From Aquabacterium sp. (lineage in GTDB: Bacteria; Pseudomonadota; Gammaproteobacteria; Burkholderiales; Burkholderiaceae_C), in the NCBI RefSeq assembly GCF_016195855.1, contig NZ_JACPYU010000025.1, positions 98,953 to 162,952 of the forward strand: DNA of 64,000 nucleotides. Reading direction: 5' to 3'. The translations under genes were made by a program, and so were the position numbers. The notes beneath the pieces were generated by a model. The model saw only the letters and a list, made by a program, of their open reading frames with translations, made no database searches and was not told where the DNA came from. Shown piece after piece: positions 8,304 to 16,306 of the stretch. Positions within the stretch are counted from its first letter, which is position 1. Every line of letters starts with the position of its first letter.

Positions 8304-10280
8304 TCAGAACTGGCGAGAGGCAGACAGCTTCACACTGCGGCCGGCATACGGATACACATAGGGCTCGCCACACAGGTAGGTGGAGCCATAGTTGAAGCCC
8401 TTCTTGTCAGCCAGATTGGCGCCCGACAAGGCAATGGTCCAGACGCGGTCCGTCCAGGCGTAACGGGCGTCCAGCAACGTGGAAGACGGCACACGCATCG
8501 CACACAGATTGTCCTCGTCACCGACATAACGGGACGACGCCAGATACTGCATGCCCAGCTCCAGCGTGTGCTGGTCGTTGATGCGATAGGTCACGCGGGC
8601 GGTGGCCGTGTGCGGTGCGACCTGCGTCATTTCCTTGCCAGCATTCGCACCGGCTCGGAAGCGGGCCGTCAATTGCTGCCAGGTGGCGGCCAGCGTCAAC
8701 GCCTTGACCGGGCTCCAGTGGCCCTCGATCTCGGTACCGGCCCGACGCGTCGGGTCCAGATTGGCATTCGCATACAGCACGCTGTCGAAGGCGATTTCAT
8801 GGACCGTCTTCTGGCTGAAGAACCGCAGGGTGGCGCCATCGCCACCGCTCATCCACTTCACCCCCAACTCACGGTCGGTGTTCTGCTGCGGCAACAGGGG
8901 CCCCTGTGAAGGCGTCGTCCTGTTGTCGTCCACGTTGGCCAGACGGTACGACGAGGCCAGGCGCCCGTAGACGTCCCAACCGGGCACCACGGTCTGGCTG
9001 ACGCCCAGCTCACCGGCATGCAGCTTGTCTCGGCGGTCGTAGCTCACAGGCAGCATGCCCCACGCCACATCGCCAGGAAAGTCCCCTTCTTTGCGCACAC
9101 GCTCTTCACGCCAGCCCACGCTCACGCGAGTCTGTGTGGGCAGGTGAACATCGGTCTGCACGAAGAAGGCACGGTTGTTCTGGCTGCCCGTCTCCAGGCC
9201 ATCGCTACCGGTCTTGTCGAAGGACCACTGCTGCCAGTCCAGACCCATCAAGGCCTTGACATCGGCACCCCACAGCGCACTGGTATAGACCAGTCGAGGC
9301 GTGAGCTGGTTTTGCGTCGTATGCCCCACCACCTTCGGTGAGCCAAACGACACGTACTGGTAGCTGGGCTGCCGCTCACGATAGCCGGCATCCATCTGCA
9401 GGCTCCAGACGCCCCATTGATGCGCAAGGTTACCCAGCAAACGCGTCTCCTGATTGCTGGCGTCGTCCTGAGGGGTGATCGTGGCACGCGGGTTGGCCTT
9501 GAAGCCTGAGTAAAGCAAGGAGCCAGGCAAGCGCGATGCTTCATATTCCTGCATCAGGCGCAAACCGCCACGCCACGCGGCTTGTTGCCATTGCACCCCG
9601 ACAGCCATCGCATCCTGCTTGTAGCTGCCATTGTCACGAAAGCCGTTGCTGCGCACGCGCTTGAAGGAGGCGTCCAGCGCCACCGGCCCCAGGCCCCATC
9701 GGCCATCGGCCTGCAGCTCTTGCCCGCCAAAGCTCTCGACAGCCGCACTGATGCGCGCACGGCTGACATCACCCTGTCCCGTCTTGAGGATGACGTTGAT
9801 GACGCCCGACGAGGCGCCCTCACCCCACAACACGCTGCTTCCCCCGCGCACGATCTCGATGCGGTCGACAAGATCCAGGGGGATGGAAGTCAGGCGAGCC
9901 GCCACCCCTTCGTTCTCGCTCAGCCTGATGCCGTCGAGCAGCACCACCATGTTCTGGCTGGCCGTGGCACCAAAGCCGCGCAAGTCCAGCACGTTTTCCC
10001 GGCCGTTGCTGAGATCGGATGTCGAGGCCACGCCAGCGAGCTTGCGAATGGCCTCGTTGACGTCGGCCACACCCGATCGCTGGATCTGCTCGGCCGTGAT
10101 CACCGTCGCCCCGATGGGCGCGGTTTGCAGCAACTGCGGCATGCGGCTGGCGGTCACCACCACCGGCTCAACCGCTTCCTGCGCCTGCGCCATCCCGGCG
10201 CCAGACAAAGCCAAACCACACGCCACGGCCAAAGCCGAACGCACCCCGGGTGCCACGCGCACCGAGTTCAAAAACAACAT
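8304..10280 (-). CDS. TonB-dependent outer-membrane receptor, first gene of the B12-riboswitch operon
   Basis: A 658-residue receptor with a signal peptide (about 1-33, ending GMAQAQ), a TonB-box-like VEPVVVTASRMPQ, and a plug domain with SGVADVNEAIRKLAGVAS, VVLLDGIRLSEN and IEIVRGGSSVLWGEGASSGV. The barrel ends VKLSASRQF, with the terminal phenylalanine typical of outer-membrane proteins. Its plug differs from the BtuB-like protein encoded next to it, so it is not a simple duplicate. As the gene nearest the cobalamin riboswitch it probably imports a corrinoid, possibly a different form or an incomplete precursor. Substrate assignment rests on regulation alone. Confidence 0.88.
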   Translation of the reverse strand: MLFLNSVRVAPGVRSALAVACGLALSGAGMAQAQEAVEPVVVTASRMPQLLQTAPIGATVITAEQIQRSGVADVNEAIRKLAGVASTSDLSNGRENVLDLRGFGATASQNMVVLLDGIRLSENEGVAARLTSIPLDLVDRIEIVRGGSSVLWGEGASSGVINVILKTGQGDVSRARISAAVESFGGQELQADGRWGLGPVALDASFKRVRSNGFRDNGSYKQDAMAVGVQWQQAAWRGGLRLMQEYEASRLPGSLLYSGFKANPRATITPQDDASNQETRLLGNLAHQWGVWSLQMDAGYRERQPSYQYVSFGSPKVVGHTTQNQLTPRLVYTSALWGADVKALMGLDWQQWSFDKTGSDGLETGSQNNRAFFVQTDVHLPTQTRVSVGWREERVRKEGDFPGDVAWGMLPVSYDRRDKLHAGELGVSQTVVPGWDVYGRLASSYRLANVDDNRTTPSQGPLLPQQNTDRELGVKWMSGGDGATLRFFSQKTVHEIAFDSVLYANANLDPTRRAGTEIEGHWSPVKALTLAATWQQLTARFRAGANAGKEMTQVAPHTATARVTYRINDQHTLELGMQYLASSRYVGDEDNLCAMRVPSSTLLDARYAWTDRVWTIALSGANLADKKGFNYGSTYLCGEPYVYPYAGRSVKLSASRQF

Positions 10281-10374
10281 GATGAATCAGACAGGACAAG
10301 AGCCCCTGCCAGCGTCCCCGCAGGCATTGGGCGATATGGCCTGGCAACGCTCGAAGAGCGACGCCGGGCCCCTT

Positions 10375-10605
10375 GTCGGCCGGTATCCGGGCTAGGCGAT
10401 GCGGCTTGCGAAACCTTCCCAGTCGCTTTCAGGTGACCAGTGGTTGAGAACGCAAGCTGAGCCCGTGAAGACTCGATCGCCGACCGTTGCGGGGGCAGCG
10501 CAGGTCAGACCGGCGTCATCGGCAAATGCGTGAACATGCGTGACGCGGCAGTCTTCCTGCTTCCCGTTTAACTGCACCGGGCGAACCCCAGTGCGAGCAC
10601 CAACG
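10375..10605 (-). promoter_or_regulatory. Cobalamin (B12, AdoCbl-type) riboswitch
   Basis: Read on the minus strand, the leader of the TonB-receptor operon has the conserved cobalamin riboswitch elements in order: AAACGGGAAGCAGGAAG, the core GCTGCCCCCGCAACGGT, an ACCACTGGTCACC segment, GGGAAGG, and the B12 box AGCCCGGATACCGGCC at 10393-10378. Spacing fits the class. Bound adenosylcobalamin would shut down the transport and salvage operon downstream. The roughly 95 bases between the B12 box and the start codon can pair with one another (GACAAGGG at 10377-10370 with CTCTTGTC at 10302-10295) but no U-tract is present, so control of translation or Rho-dependent termination is more likely than intrinsic termination. 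Confidence 0.95.
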
Positions 10606-10610
10606 GGGCG

Positions 10611-10631
10611 CATTGTAAGGCGCCTACAATG
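10611..10631. promoter_or_regulatory. Palindromic overlap of two divergent -10 boxes (putative)
   Basis: CATTGTAAGGCGCCTACAATG is a nearly perfect palindrome that places a TACAAT hexamer on each strand. On the minus strand it lies just before the first riboswitch element; on the plus strand it lies about 60 bases before the ZapB-like gene. Convincing -35 boxes were not found on either side, so this is a tentative divergent promoter. Confidence 0.4.
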
Positions 10632-10690
10632 ATTGTTCTGCTGTAGAGCCACAAGGCCCCTCCGAACCGGGTGGGTACCACGATCAGCCC

Positions 10691-10930
10691 ATGTCCAGAA
10701 TCGACGAACTCACGGACCGTATCGAGCGCCTGCTGTTGCGCCACGAAGAACTGCGCCGCACCAATGCCCTGCTGGAGCAGCAGGTGGTCGTGGCCACGCA
10801 GGAGCGCGACTCGCTTCGCGCACGCCTGGCTGCGGCCCGCGCCCGCATCGATGCCCTGATCGACAAGTTGCCCCAGCACCCGGGCGAAGCGGGCGATGGC
10901 CACGACGGCAGCGCCCACCCTGACGCCTGA
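10691..10930 (+). CDS. ZapB-like small coiled-coil protein (TIGR02449-type)
   Basis: A 79-residue, highly charged protein that is coiled coil over about residues 3-60, with regular leucine/isoleucine spacing and many Arg/Glu (for example IERLLLRHEELRRTNALLEQ), and a flexible acidic tail. It begins 17 bases before zapA. In beta- and gammaproteobacteria a small protein of this kind (TIGR02449, resembling the division factor ZapB) commonly precedes zapA. A role at the division ring with ZapA is inferred from synteny and coil character only. Confidence 0.8.
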   Translation: MSRIDELTDRIERLLLRHEELRRTNALLEQQVVVATQERDSLRARLAAARARIDALIDKLPQHPGEAGDGHDGSAHPDA

Positions 10931-10947
10931 CACGAGGCCCCACACGC

Positions 10948-11286
10948 ATGAAGCAGATTGAAGTTTCCATCATGGGCCAGAGCTACCTGCTGGGTTGCCC
11001 GGAAGGTGGTGAAGAGCGCCTGAAAGAGGCCGTGCACCAGGTGGACCGCGAGATGTGCGCCATCCGTGACAGCGGCAAGCTCAAGGCGCGCGAGCGCATT
11101 GCCGTGCTGGCCGCGCTCAACCTGGCCTATATGTTGACGGAGCGGCCCACAGAACAGGCCAAAAGCACACCCGCCAAACACGCCCAAGCTGCCAACGATG
11201 ACCCGGCGCTGCCCACCGCCGAATACATCGACAAGCTGATCAACAGGCTGGACCAGGCGCTCGACAGCGACGGCCACTTGATCTGA
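10948..11286 (+). CDS. zapA: Cell division protein ZapA
   Basis: A 112-residue cytoplasmic protein that bundles FtsZ filaments at midcell. The N-terminal globular part starts KQIEVSIMGQSYLLGCPEG, matching ZapA's beta-hairpin with the conserved G-Y-x-L-x-C pattern, then a helix with VDREM and ARERIAVLAALNLAY, then a C-terminal coiled-coil segment. Length is normal. It is preceded by the ZapB-like gene and followed by the 6S RNA gene, the arrangement common in proteobacteria. Confidence 0.95.
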   Translation: MKQIEVSIMGQSYLLGCPEGGEERLKEAVHQVDREMCAIRDSGKLKARERIAVLAALNLAYMLTERPTEQAKSTPAKHAQAANDDPALPTAEYIDKLINRLDQALDSDGHLI

Positions 11287-11353
11287 TCAGGCGATCTTGT
11301 CAAGAAGCCCCTCAAGACGGCGTATTTGCACAACCAAATCCGGCGAGAGCACG

Positions 11354-11359
11354 TAGAAT
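11354..11359 (+). promoter_or_regulatory. -10 element of the 6S RNA promoter (putative)
   Basis: TAGAAT ends six bases before the start of the predicted 6S RNA closing stem at 11366, the right distance for a sigma-70 start site. No strong TTGACA-like -35 was found at 16-18 base spacing. Confidence 0.5.
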
Positions 11360-11365
11360 GAAATC

Positions 11366-11545
11366 GTCCGTCGCGTTCGTGGTTGTTTTTATTTCCTTGA
11401 ACCGATGCTCTTAGAGCCAGGGCTTGGAATATCGTTGTGCTGGTGTGATCGTCTCGCGTCAGATGAACCCGAAGTGCAACTGACCTCGCCCACCTGAATC
11501 CACCTGGGTTCAGGAATGCGGCAACCAGTCTGCGGCGGGCCTTTG
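11366..11545 (+). ncRNA. ssrS: 6S RNA
   Basis: About 180 nucleotides downstream of zapA that fold as 6S RNA, the regulator that mimics an open promoter and binds sigma-70 RNA polymerase. The 5' strand (GTCCGTCGC ... CGTGGTTGT) pairs with the 3' strand (GCAACCA ... GCGGCGGGC) to form the closing stem. The interior carries betaproteobacterial-type segments such as TTCCTTGAACC, GGAATATCG, GTGCAACTGACCTCGCCC and a CCTGAA...TTCAGG hairpin on the 3' side. Location after zapA is the usual one. Ends are approximate. Confidence 0.88.
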
Positions 11546-11553
11546 ATTCATGC

Positions 11554-11589
11554 AAAACGGCCAGACCCCTCTCGGGATCTGGCCGTTTT
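11554..11589. terminator. Bidirectional intrinsic terminator
   Basis: A 12-bp perfect stem, AAAACGGCCAGA (11554-11565) with TCTGGCCGTTTT (11578-11589), flanked by T-rich sequence on both strands. It can end the 6S RNA transcript on the plus strand and the GGDEF gene transcript arriving on the minus strand. Confidence 0.92.
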
Positions 11590-11607
11590 CTTTTGTGCTT
11601 GAGTTGA

Positions 11608-12606
11608 TCAGTTGGCCGGCACGAACTGGATGCTGGCCAGCACGATGCGATTGCCACCCTTCTCACGCGCAGAAGCCATGGCGCGGTCTGCACTGCGCAT
11701 GAGCTCGTCGATGCCACCGGCGGTATGCGGGAAGCTGGCCACACCCATGGCCACCGTGAACGGGATCTGCTGGCCGTTGTAAGGCACGATGTGTTGCGCG
11801 CATTGGCGGCGCAACTGCTCCATCCTGGAGTGTGCCGTGGCCAGGCCCACACCGGACAGCAAAACGACAAATCGGTCACCGCCCAGGCGGCATGGGGAGT
11901 CCATGGCACGGGTGTTGGCGCGCAGCAAACGGCCCAGCGCCTCGACCACGCGCTCGCAGCCCTCGACGCTGTGCATGCGGCGGATTTCGTCAATGTTGTC
12001 GATGGACACCGACACCAGGGCGAATTCGCGCTGCTCGCGGCTGGACAGATCGGCCTCGCGGCGCAACTGCTCTTCGAAGTGCGCGCGGTGATACAGACCG
12101 GACACGGCATCGCGGACCTGGTTGTCCTCCACATCGCGGCGCAGTGAGTCATTGGCTTTTTGTTGCTGCTCCAGCTGGGCCAGTGCCGTCTGCAACTGGG
12201 TTTCGCGGCGGCGGGATTCGGTCACGTCCTGCCAGACAGACAGGAGCTTGCTGCCACCGCTGGCCTCATCAGTGAAGGCCTGGCGCCAGGTCACGAACTC
12301 GTGGCGCCCCGTGCTGAGCTCCAGCTTGTGTTCGGCCCGCACGCCATCAGGCGCAGCCTGAGCTTGCTGGTCTGCCGCACGCAAGGCCACGGCCTGGGTC
12401 GCGTCAAAGAGTTCGGCATCCACCGCCCCCACGACATGGCGATCCGTCAGGCCCAGCAACCTGGCTGCGGCTTCATTGGCCACGTCGTACCGGCCACTGG
12501 CCACGTCCTTGACCAGCACCGCCAACCCCAGTTGGTCCAGCGCATGCAAGACCTTCTGATTCAAGGCCACGCTCTGGAGCGTGTCAGCTTCTGTGGTTTG
12601 GGCCAT
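11608..12606 (-). CDS. PAS-GGDEF protein with degenerate catalytic site (likely c-di-GMP binding, not synthesis)
   Basis: A 332-residue soluble protein with an N-terminal PAS-like domain (about 15-135, ending SVWQDVTESRRRE), a short coiled-coil linker and a GGDEF-family domain (about 165-330). The signature is GGDRF instead of GGDEF, so the key acidic residue is arginine. The metal-binding D of the DxD-F motif is also altered (SIDNIDEI), and DALTGLYNR reads DAVSGLYHR. By contrast the inhibitory-site RxxD (RAMD) is intact five residues before the signature. The protein is therefore probably a c-di-GMP receptor or a scaffold rather than a cyclase; this is inference. Confidence 0.85.
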   Translation of the reverse strand: MAQTTEADTLQSVALNQKVLHALDQLGLAVLVKDVASGRYDVANEAAARLLGLTDRHVVGAVDAELFDATQAVALRAADQQAQAAPDGVRAEHKLELSTGRHEFVTWRQAFTDEASGGSKLLSVWQDVTESRRRETQLQTALAQLEQQQKANDSLRRDVEDNQVRDAVSGLYHRAHFEEQLRREADLSSREQREFALVSVSIDNIDEIRRMHSVEGCERVVEALGRLLRANTRAMDSPCRLGGDRFVVLLSGVGLATAHSRMEQLRRQCAQHIVPYNGQQIPFTVAMGVASFPHTAGGIDELMRSADRAMASAREKGGNRIVLASIQFVPAN

Positions 12607-12849
12607 ATGAGTTGGATTGTTTTATGGAGTCGACCGGCACCCGGCCCTCCCTGTTGCCAAGCATAAGTCATCGAATGTTCGCCGAAAATAACTTGCCTGG
12701 CTGTCCTTCAAACAAGGGATGTGCACCGAGTTTCTGCGACATATGCGGTTTTTCGCACACGCGCCGAAGCTTGACCCCCCGTATTTGCAAGCAAACCACA
12801 GCAACCGGTCACCAACCGTGACCAGAACACCCCACTTTCAGACTTCACC

Positions 12850-13740
12850 ATGACGACCAACATGACTCAGATCAGCCTGCTGGGCTGCGGCCTGATGGGC
12901 ACCCCGATGGCCCGCCGCCTTCTGGCTGCCGGCTCCCCGCTGACGGTCTGGAACCGCACACGGGCCAAGGCAGACGCCCTGATTGCCGACGGCGCCAGGG
13001 TGGCCCACACCCCCGCCCAAGCCGTGGCGCAGGCCGACATCGTCATCACCATGCTGGAGCACGGCGGCGTGGTCGAAGACGTGCTGTTCAACCCGGCCTT
13101 GCCCGGTGCCGCTACCACCCTGAGGCCCGGCACCCTGGTGATCGACATGAGCTCCATCCTGCCCGAGCAGGCTCAGCAGCACGCCAGCAAGCTGGCCCAG
13201 CAGGGGGTGCAAACCCTGGACGCCCCGGTTTCGGGCGGCACGGTGGGCGCCGAAGCCGGCACCCTGGCGATCATGGCAGGCGGCCTTGAAGCCGACTTTG
13301 AACGCGCCAGGCCCGTTCTGGAAGTGCTGGGGCGCCCCGTGCATGTGGGCCCGGCCGGCGCGGGCCAACTGACCAAACTGGCTAACCAGATGATCGTGGG
13401 CATCACCATCGGCGCAGTGGCCGAGGCCCTGCTGATGGCCGAACGCGGTGGCGCCGACCCCGCACGCGTTCGCCAGGCCTTGCGAGGCGGTTTTGCCGAA
13501 AGCCGCATTCTGGAGGTGCATGGCCTGCGCATGGTCGAGGGGGACTTTGCCAAGCGCGGCTCACTGGCCATCCAGCTCAAGGATTTGCGCAATGCCCTGC
13601 ACACCTCGGCCGGCCTGGGTTTTGACGCCCCCATCACCCGCCACCTGGCCGCCCTGTACGAGGACGCTGCCGAGCATGGCTTTGCCGAGCTGGACCAGTC
13701 CGGGCTTTACCGGGAACTGCAGCGCCGTCAGCAGCCTTGA
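12850..13740 (+). CDS. NAD(P)-dependent beta-hydroxyacid dehydrogenase (3-hydroxyisobutyrate dehydrogenase / tartronate semialdehyde reductase family)
   Basis: A 296-residue cytoplasmic oxidoreductase of normal family length. The Rossmann motif GCGLMGTPMARRLL is near the N-terminus, followed by the dinucleotide-specificity region TVWNRTRAKADAL, the substrate-binding segment DAPVSGGTVGAEAGTLAIMAGG, and the catalytic lysine in GAGQLTKLANQM. Several members (HIBADH, GarR/GlxR, GLYR) share these motifs, so the substrate is unknown. A second ATG four codons in (12862) is an alternative start. It stands alone, divergent from the GGDEF gene across a 243-base gap in which no other feature is evident. 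Confidence 0.88.
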   Translation: MTTNMTQISLLGCGLMGTPMARRLLAAGSPLTVWNRTRAKADALIADGARVAHTPAQAVAQADIVITMLEHGGVVEDVLFNPALPGAATTLRPGTLVIDMSSILPEQAQQHASKLAQQGVQTLDAPVSGGTVGAEAGTLAIMAGGLEADFERARPVLEVLGRPVHVGPAGAGQLTKLANQMIVGITIGAVAEALLMAERGGADPARVRQALRGGFAESRILEVHGLRMVEGDFAKRGSLAIQLKDLRNALHTSAGLGFDAPITRHLAALYEDAAEHGFAELDQSGLYRELQRRQQP

Positions 13741-13874
13741 TCGCCGCTTGAGCAGCGCAACTGTGGCGCACATGCCTAACGTTCAACAATATCCTTGATT
13801 CCGGGGGCTCCCCCATCGGGAAGGCGACTTGTACGATGGCCCGTGGCTTGCCTCGATGCAGCCACATCGTTGCC

Positions 13875-13888
13875 CTCGCCTAGGCGAG
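13875..13888. repeat. 14-bp perfect palindrome upstream of the PEP-CTERM gene
   Basis: CTCGCCTAGGCGAG is a perfect palindrome centred about 45 bases before the start of the PEP-CTERM gene. It could be an operator for a dimeric regulator or a small hairpin in the leader; nothing identifies the protein. Confidence 0.45.
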
Positions 13889-13925
13889 CGACAACGCATC
13901 CACCACCACAAATCAAGGAGTGAAC

Positions 13926-14528
13926 ATGCGTCACATCAGCACATTGAAATGGGCCCTCGTGGCCGCGGCCAGTACCCTCGCCGTTCAGGCCCACGCCGAA
14001 CTGCAGACCTGGCGCCTGACCGCCACGGCCTACAAGCAAGCTGCCGAGGATGCGCTGCCGGACTACGTCAGTCTGGGCAGCACCCTCACGGTGGACTACA
14101 CCATCGACACACAGACCCCCTCTGATACGACCATCCCTGGCTTTTTCTCCGGTGCCGTCGTCAACTTCAGCTTCCATGGCGAAACGTCCGATGCCCAGGG
14201 TTACCTGTCTGCCACGGGTTCGGGCCTGAATGCCATCAACATCTGGCCCGTTTCCATGCGCAACGACACCCTCAACTTCTTGTCGTTCAACCTCTTTACC
14301 GACAAGACCTCGCCAGATGTGGCCTCCGCGCTGAATGACTTCGCCTCGGCCACCGCCAATCCCGGCGGTGCAGACTGGACCGATCTGCGCCTGGACTTCA
14401 ACAATGGCAGCGTCTGGGCCAAGCCCGAGTCCTTTGCGGCCGTACCCGAGCCCGGCACCTATGGCCTGATGCTGCTGGGCCTGGCCGCCGTGGCTGTCGG
14501 TGCAAAGCGCCAGCGCCGCCACCACTGA
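13926..14528 (+). CDS. PEP-CTERM sorting-domain exported protein
   Basis: A 200-residue secreted protein with a signal peptide (about 1-25, ending VQAHA) and a C-terminal sorting tail: VPEPGTYGLMLLGLAAVAVG then KRQRRHH. This PEP motif, hydrophobic helix and basic end is recognised by exosortase/EpsH systems that process surface proteins in exopolysaccharide-producing bacteria. The middle is a beta-rich domain of no recognised function. The start chosen is the ATG at 13926, five bases after AAGGAG (13915-13920); a GTG at 13920 overlaps that site. It is followed by a strong terminator, so it is a single-gene unit. The exosortase must lie elsewhere. Confidence 0.88.
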   Translation: MRHISTLKWALVAAASTLAVQAHAELQTWRLTATAYKQAAEDALPDYVSLGSTLTVDYTIDTQTPSDTTIPGFFSGAVVNFSFHGETSDAQGYLSATGSGLNAINIWPVSMRNDTLNFLSFNLFTDKTSPDVASALNDFASATANPGGADWTDLRLDFNNGSVWAKPESFAAVPEPGTYGLMLLGLAAVAVGAKRQRRHH

Positions 14529-14541
14529 TCGCCCCCACCAC

Positions 14542-14577
14542 ATGAAGGCGGGCTGCAACGGTGCGGCCCGCCTTCAT
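14542..14577. terminator. Intrinsic terminator after the PEP-CTERM gene
   Basis: ATGAAGGCGGGC (14542-14553) pairs perfectly with GCCCGCCTTCAT (14566-14577) around a 12-base loop. Only a short T-rich stretch (CATTTCC) follows. Confidence 0.8.
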
Positions 14578-14666
14578 CATTTCCGGCCAGCCTGACAACG
14601 CAGCGACACATATTCATTGTCCAATTGACGGCCCGCGATACCCGAACCAGCACACAGGCCCTTTCG

Positions 14667-15335
14667 ATGAAGTTGACGAAATCCGTATCCATCCTGTCCA
14701 TGGTGGCGTGGGCCACCGCAGCATGTGCAGGCAGCGCGCCAGCGCCGGACAGCATCCTGGCCGAGCTGTCGCGCTGCGATGGCCGCTTCTTCGCCAGCTT
14801 GCAACGCCATGCGGGCGAGTTGTCAGCCAACCCGCACTTCACCATCAAAGGCGCCGAGCTGGCCTATTTCAAAGTCGCTGACCGCACCGCCCCCGAGCAC
14901 AGCGTGCGCCGCTTCAGCGCGCCGCTGCCCATCGACCAACTGGACGTACTGGGCTATTTCGATGCTCACATGCGCCTGAGCGCAGACGACAGCTTCATCG
15001 CCTGGGGCTTCTTGCTGCGAGCTGACACGCAAACGGTCATCAAAGCCACCCAGCACCTGATCTGGGACAAGGAGCGCCTGTTGCAGGATGGCCAGGCGTA
15101 CACGCGCACCGAGTTGTGGGACCCGGCGCAGGTGGCCAATGGCTGGCAGAAGGTCATGACGCCGGGCGGTGCCGAATCCTCGCCAGACGCGGTCGAACGC
15201 ATCCTGCGCATCGAGGCCGATGACAAAGACCCCTCGCTGACCCGCTTCGGTTGTGTCTTGCAAGGCACAGTGCCAGCAGACATGCTCAAGGCCCTGCGCC
15301 CCGATATCGGCACCAAATCGCCAGGAGCGAAATAA
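14667..15335 (+). CDS. Exported protein of unknown function
   Basis: A 222-residue protein not recognised as any family. The start at 14667 gives a clear signal peptide (KLTKSVSILSMVAWATAACA, cleavage near residue 22); a longer in-frame extension upstream carries no signal and is less likely. The mature part has two cysteines (in LSRCDGRFF and RFGCVLQG) that could form a disulfide, a segment ELAYFKVADRT, and no membrane helix, so it is probably periplasmic. It ends 10 bases before pfkB and may be cotranscribed with it, but no functional link is apparent. Confidence 0.75.
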   Translation: MKLTKSVSILSMVAWATAACAGSAPAPDSILAELSRCDGRFFASLQRHAGELSANPHFTIKGAELAYFKVADRTAPEHSVRRFSAPLPIDQLDVLGYFDAHMRLSADDSFIAWGFLLRADTQTVIKATQHLIWDKERLLQDGQAYTRTELWDPAQVANGWQKVMTPGGAESSPDAVERILRIEADDKDPSLTRFGCVLQGTVPADMLKALRPDIGTKSPGAK

Positions 15336-15345
15336 ACTGCGCCTC

Positions 15346-16287
15346 ATGGCCGACATCCTGACCCTGACGATGAACCCCGCGATCGACATCTACACGTCGA
15401 TTGACAAGGTTGTTCCCAATCACAAGCTGCGCTGCGCGGCCGCCCAGACCCACCCAGGTGGCGGCGGCATCAACGTGGCACGGGTCATCCACCGGCTGGG
15501 TGGCGATGTGCTCGCGCTCTACACCGCGGGCGGGGTCACAGGCCAGGTGCTGCGGGCTTTGCTGCAAGCCGAACAGATCCCTGCACAGGCCATCGACATC
15601 GCGGGCGAAACGCGCGAGAGCTTCTCCGTGCATGAAACCGGCAGCCAGCAGGACTTCAGGTTTGTGCTGCCCGGCCCTACCCTGAGCCCGGACGAAGGCG
15701 CCACCAGCCTGCGCCAGCTTGCCGACCTGGCCTCATCGGCCCGCCATGTGATCGCCAGCGGCAGCCTGCCCCCCGGCATCCCCGATGATTTCTACGCCCA
15801 GGTCGCCAAGCAAGTGCGCGCCCAAGGTTGCCAGATGGTGCTCGACACGTCCGGGCCGGCTTTGAGCGCGGCATTGCAGGCCGGCGGCATCTACCTGATC
15901 AAACCCAGCCTGCGCGAATTGCGTGAGCTGACCGGCCGCCCCTTGAACACCGAAGCCGACTGGTGCACGGCCTCAAGGGCCCTGATTGCACAAGGGCAGG
16001 CCGAGATCGTGGCCCTGTCGCTGGGTGAAGACGGTGCACTGCTGGTGTCGGCCACACAAGCCTGGCGTGCACAGGCCCTGCAGGTTGAAGTGGCCAGCAC
16101 GATTGGCGCAGGCGACAGCTTCCTGGCCGCGCTGGTCTGGGCGCTGAGCCAGTCCCACGATCTGGCTCAGGCCTTGCGCCAGGCCATGGCGGCGGGGGCC
16201 GCTGCGCTGCTGTCATCGGGTACGGCACTCAGCCAGCCCGCCGACATTGCGCGCCTGTTGCCGGCCGTGCAGTTGCGCGCGGCCTGA
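15346..16287 (+). CDS. pfkB: 6-phosphofructokinase II (PfkB family sugar kinase)
   Basis: A 313-residue cytoplasmic kinase close to E. coli PfkB in length and motifs. It opens ILTLTMNPAIDIYTSIDKV, then KLRCAAAQTHPGGGGINVAR (substrate binding), ASGSLPPGIP, and the ATP/anion-hole motif TIGAGDS with the catalytic Asp at about 256. KLRC and GGGGINVAR favour fructose-6-phosphate kinase over 1-phosphofructokinase or tagatose kinases, but these cannot be excluded. The ATG at 15346 is chosen because homology begins there; a longer frame reaches back into the preceding gene. Confidence 0.85.
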   Translation: MADILTLTMNPAIDIYTSIDKVVPNHKLRCAAAQTHPGGGGINVARVIHRLGGDVLALYTAGGVTGQVLRALLQAEQIPAQAIDIAGETRESFSVHETGSQQDFRFVLPGPTLSPDEGATSLRQLADLASSARHVIASGSLPPGIPDDFYAQVAKQVRAQGCQMVLDTSGPALSAALQAGGIYLIKPSLRELRELTGRPLNTEADWCTASRALIAQGQAEIVALSLGEDGALLVSATQAWRAQALQVEVASTIGAGDSFLAALVWALSQSHDLAQALRQAMAAGAAALLSSGTALSQPADIARLLPAVQLRAA

Positions 16288-16306
16288 GCCCGCCAGGCGC
16301 GACGAC

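Noticed and set aside
10281-10375. Intrinsic terminator as the B12 riboswitch expression platform
   Set aside because: Stems can form but no run of T follows on the minus strand.
13920-13925. GTG at 13920 as the start of the PEP-CTERM gene
   Set aside because: It overlaps the AAGGAG ribosome binding site; the ATG at 13926 has proper spacing and gives a clean signal peptide.
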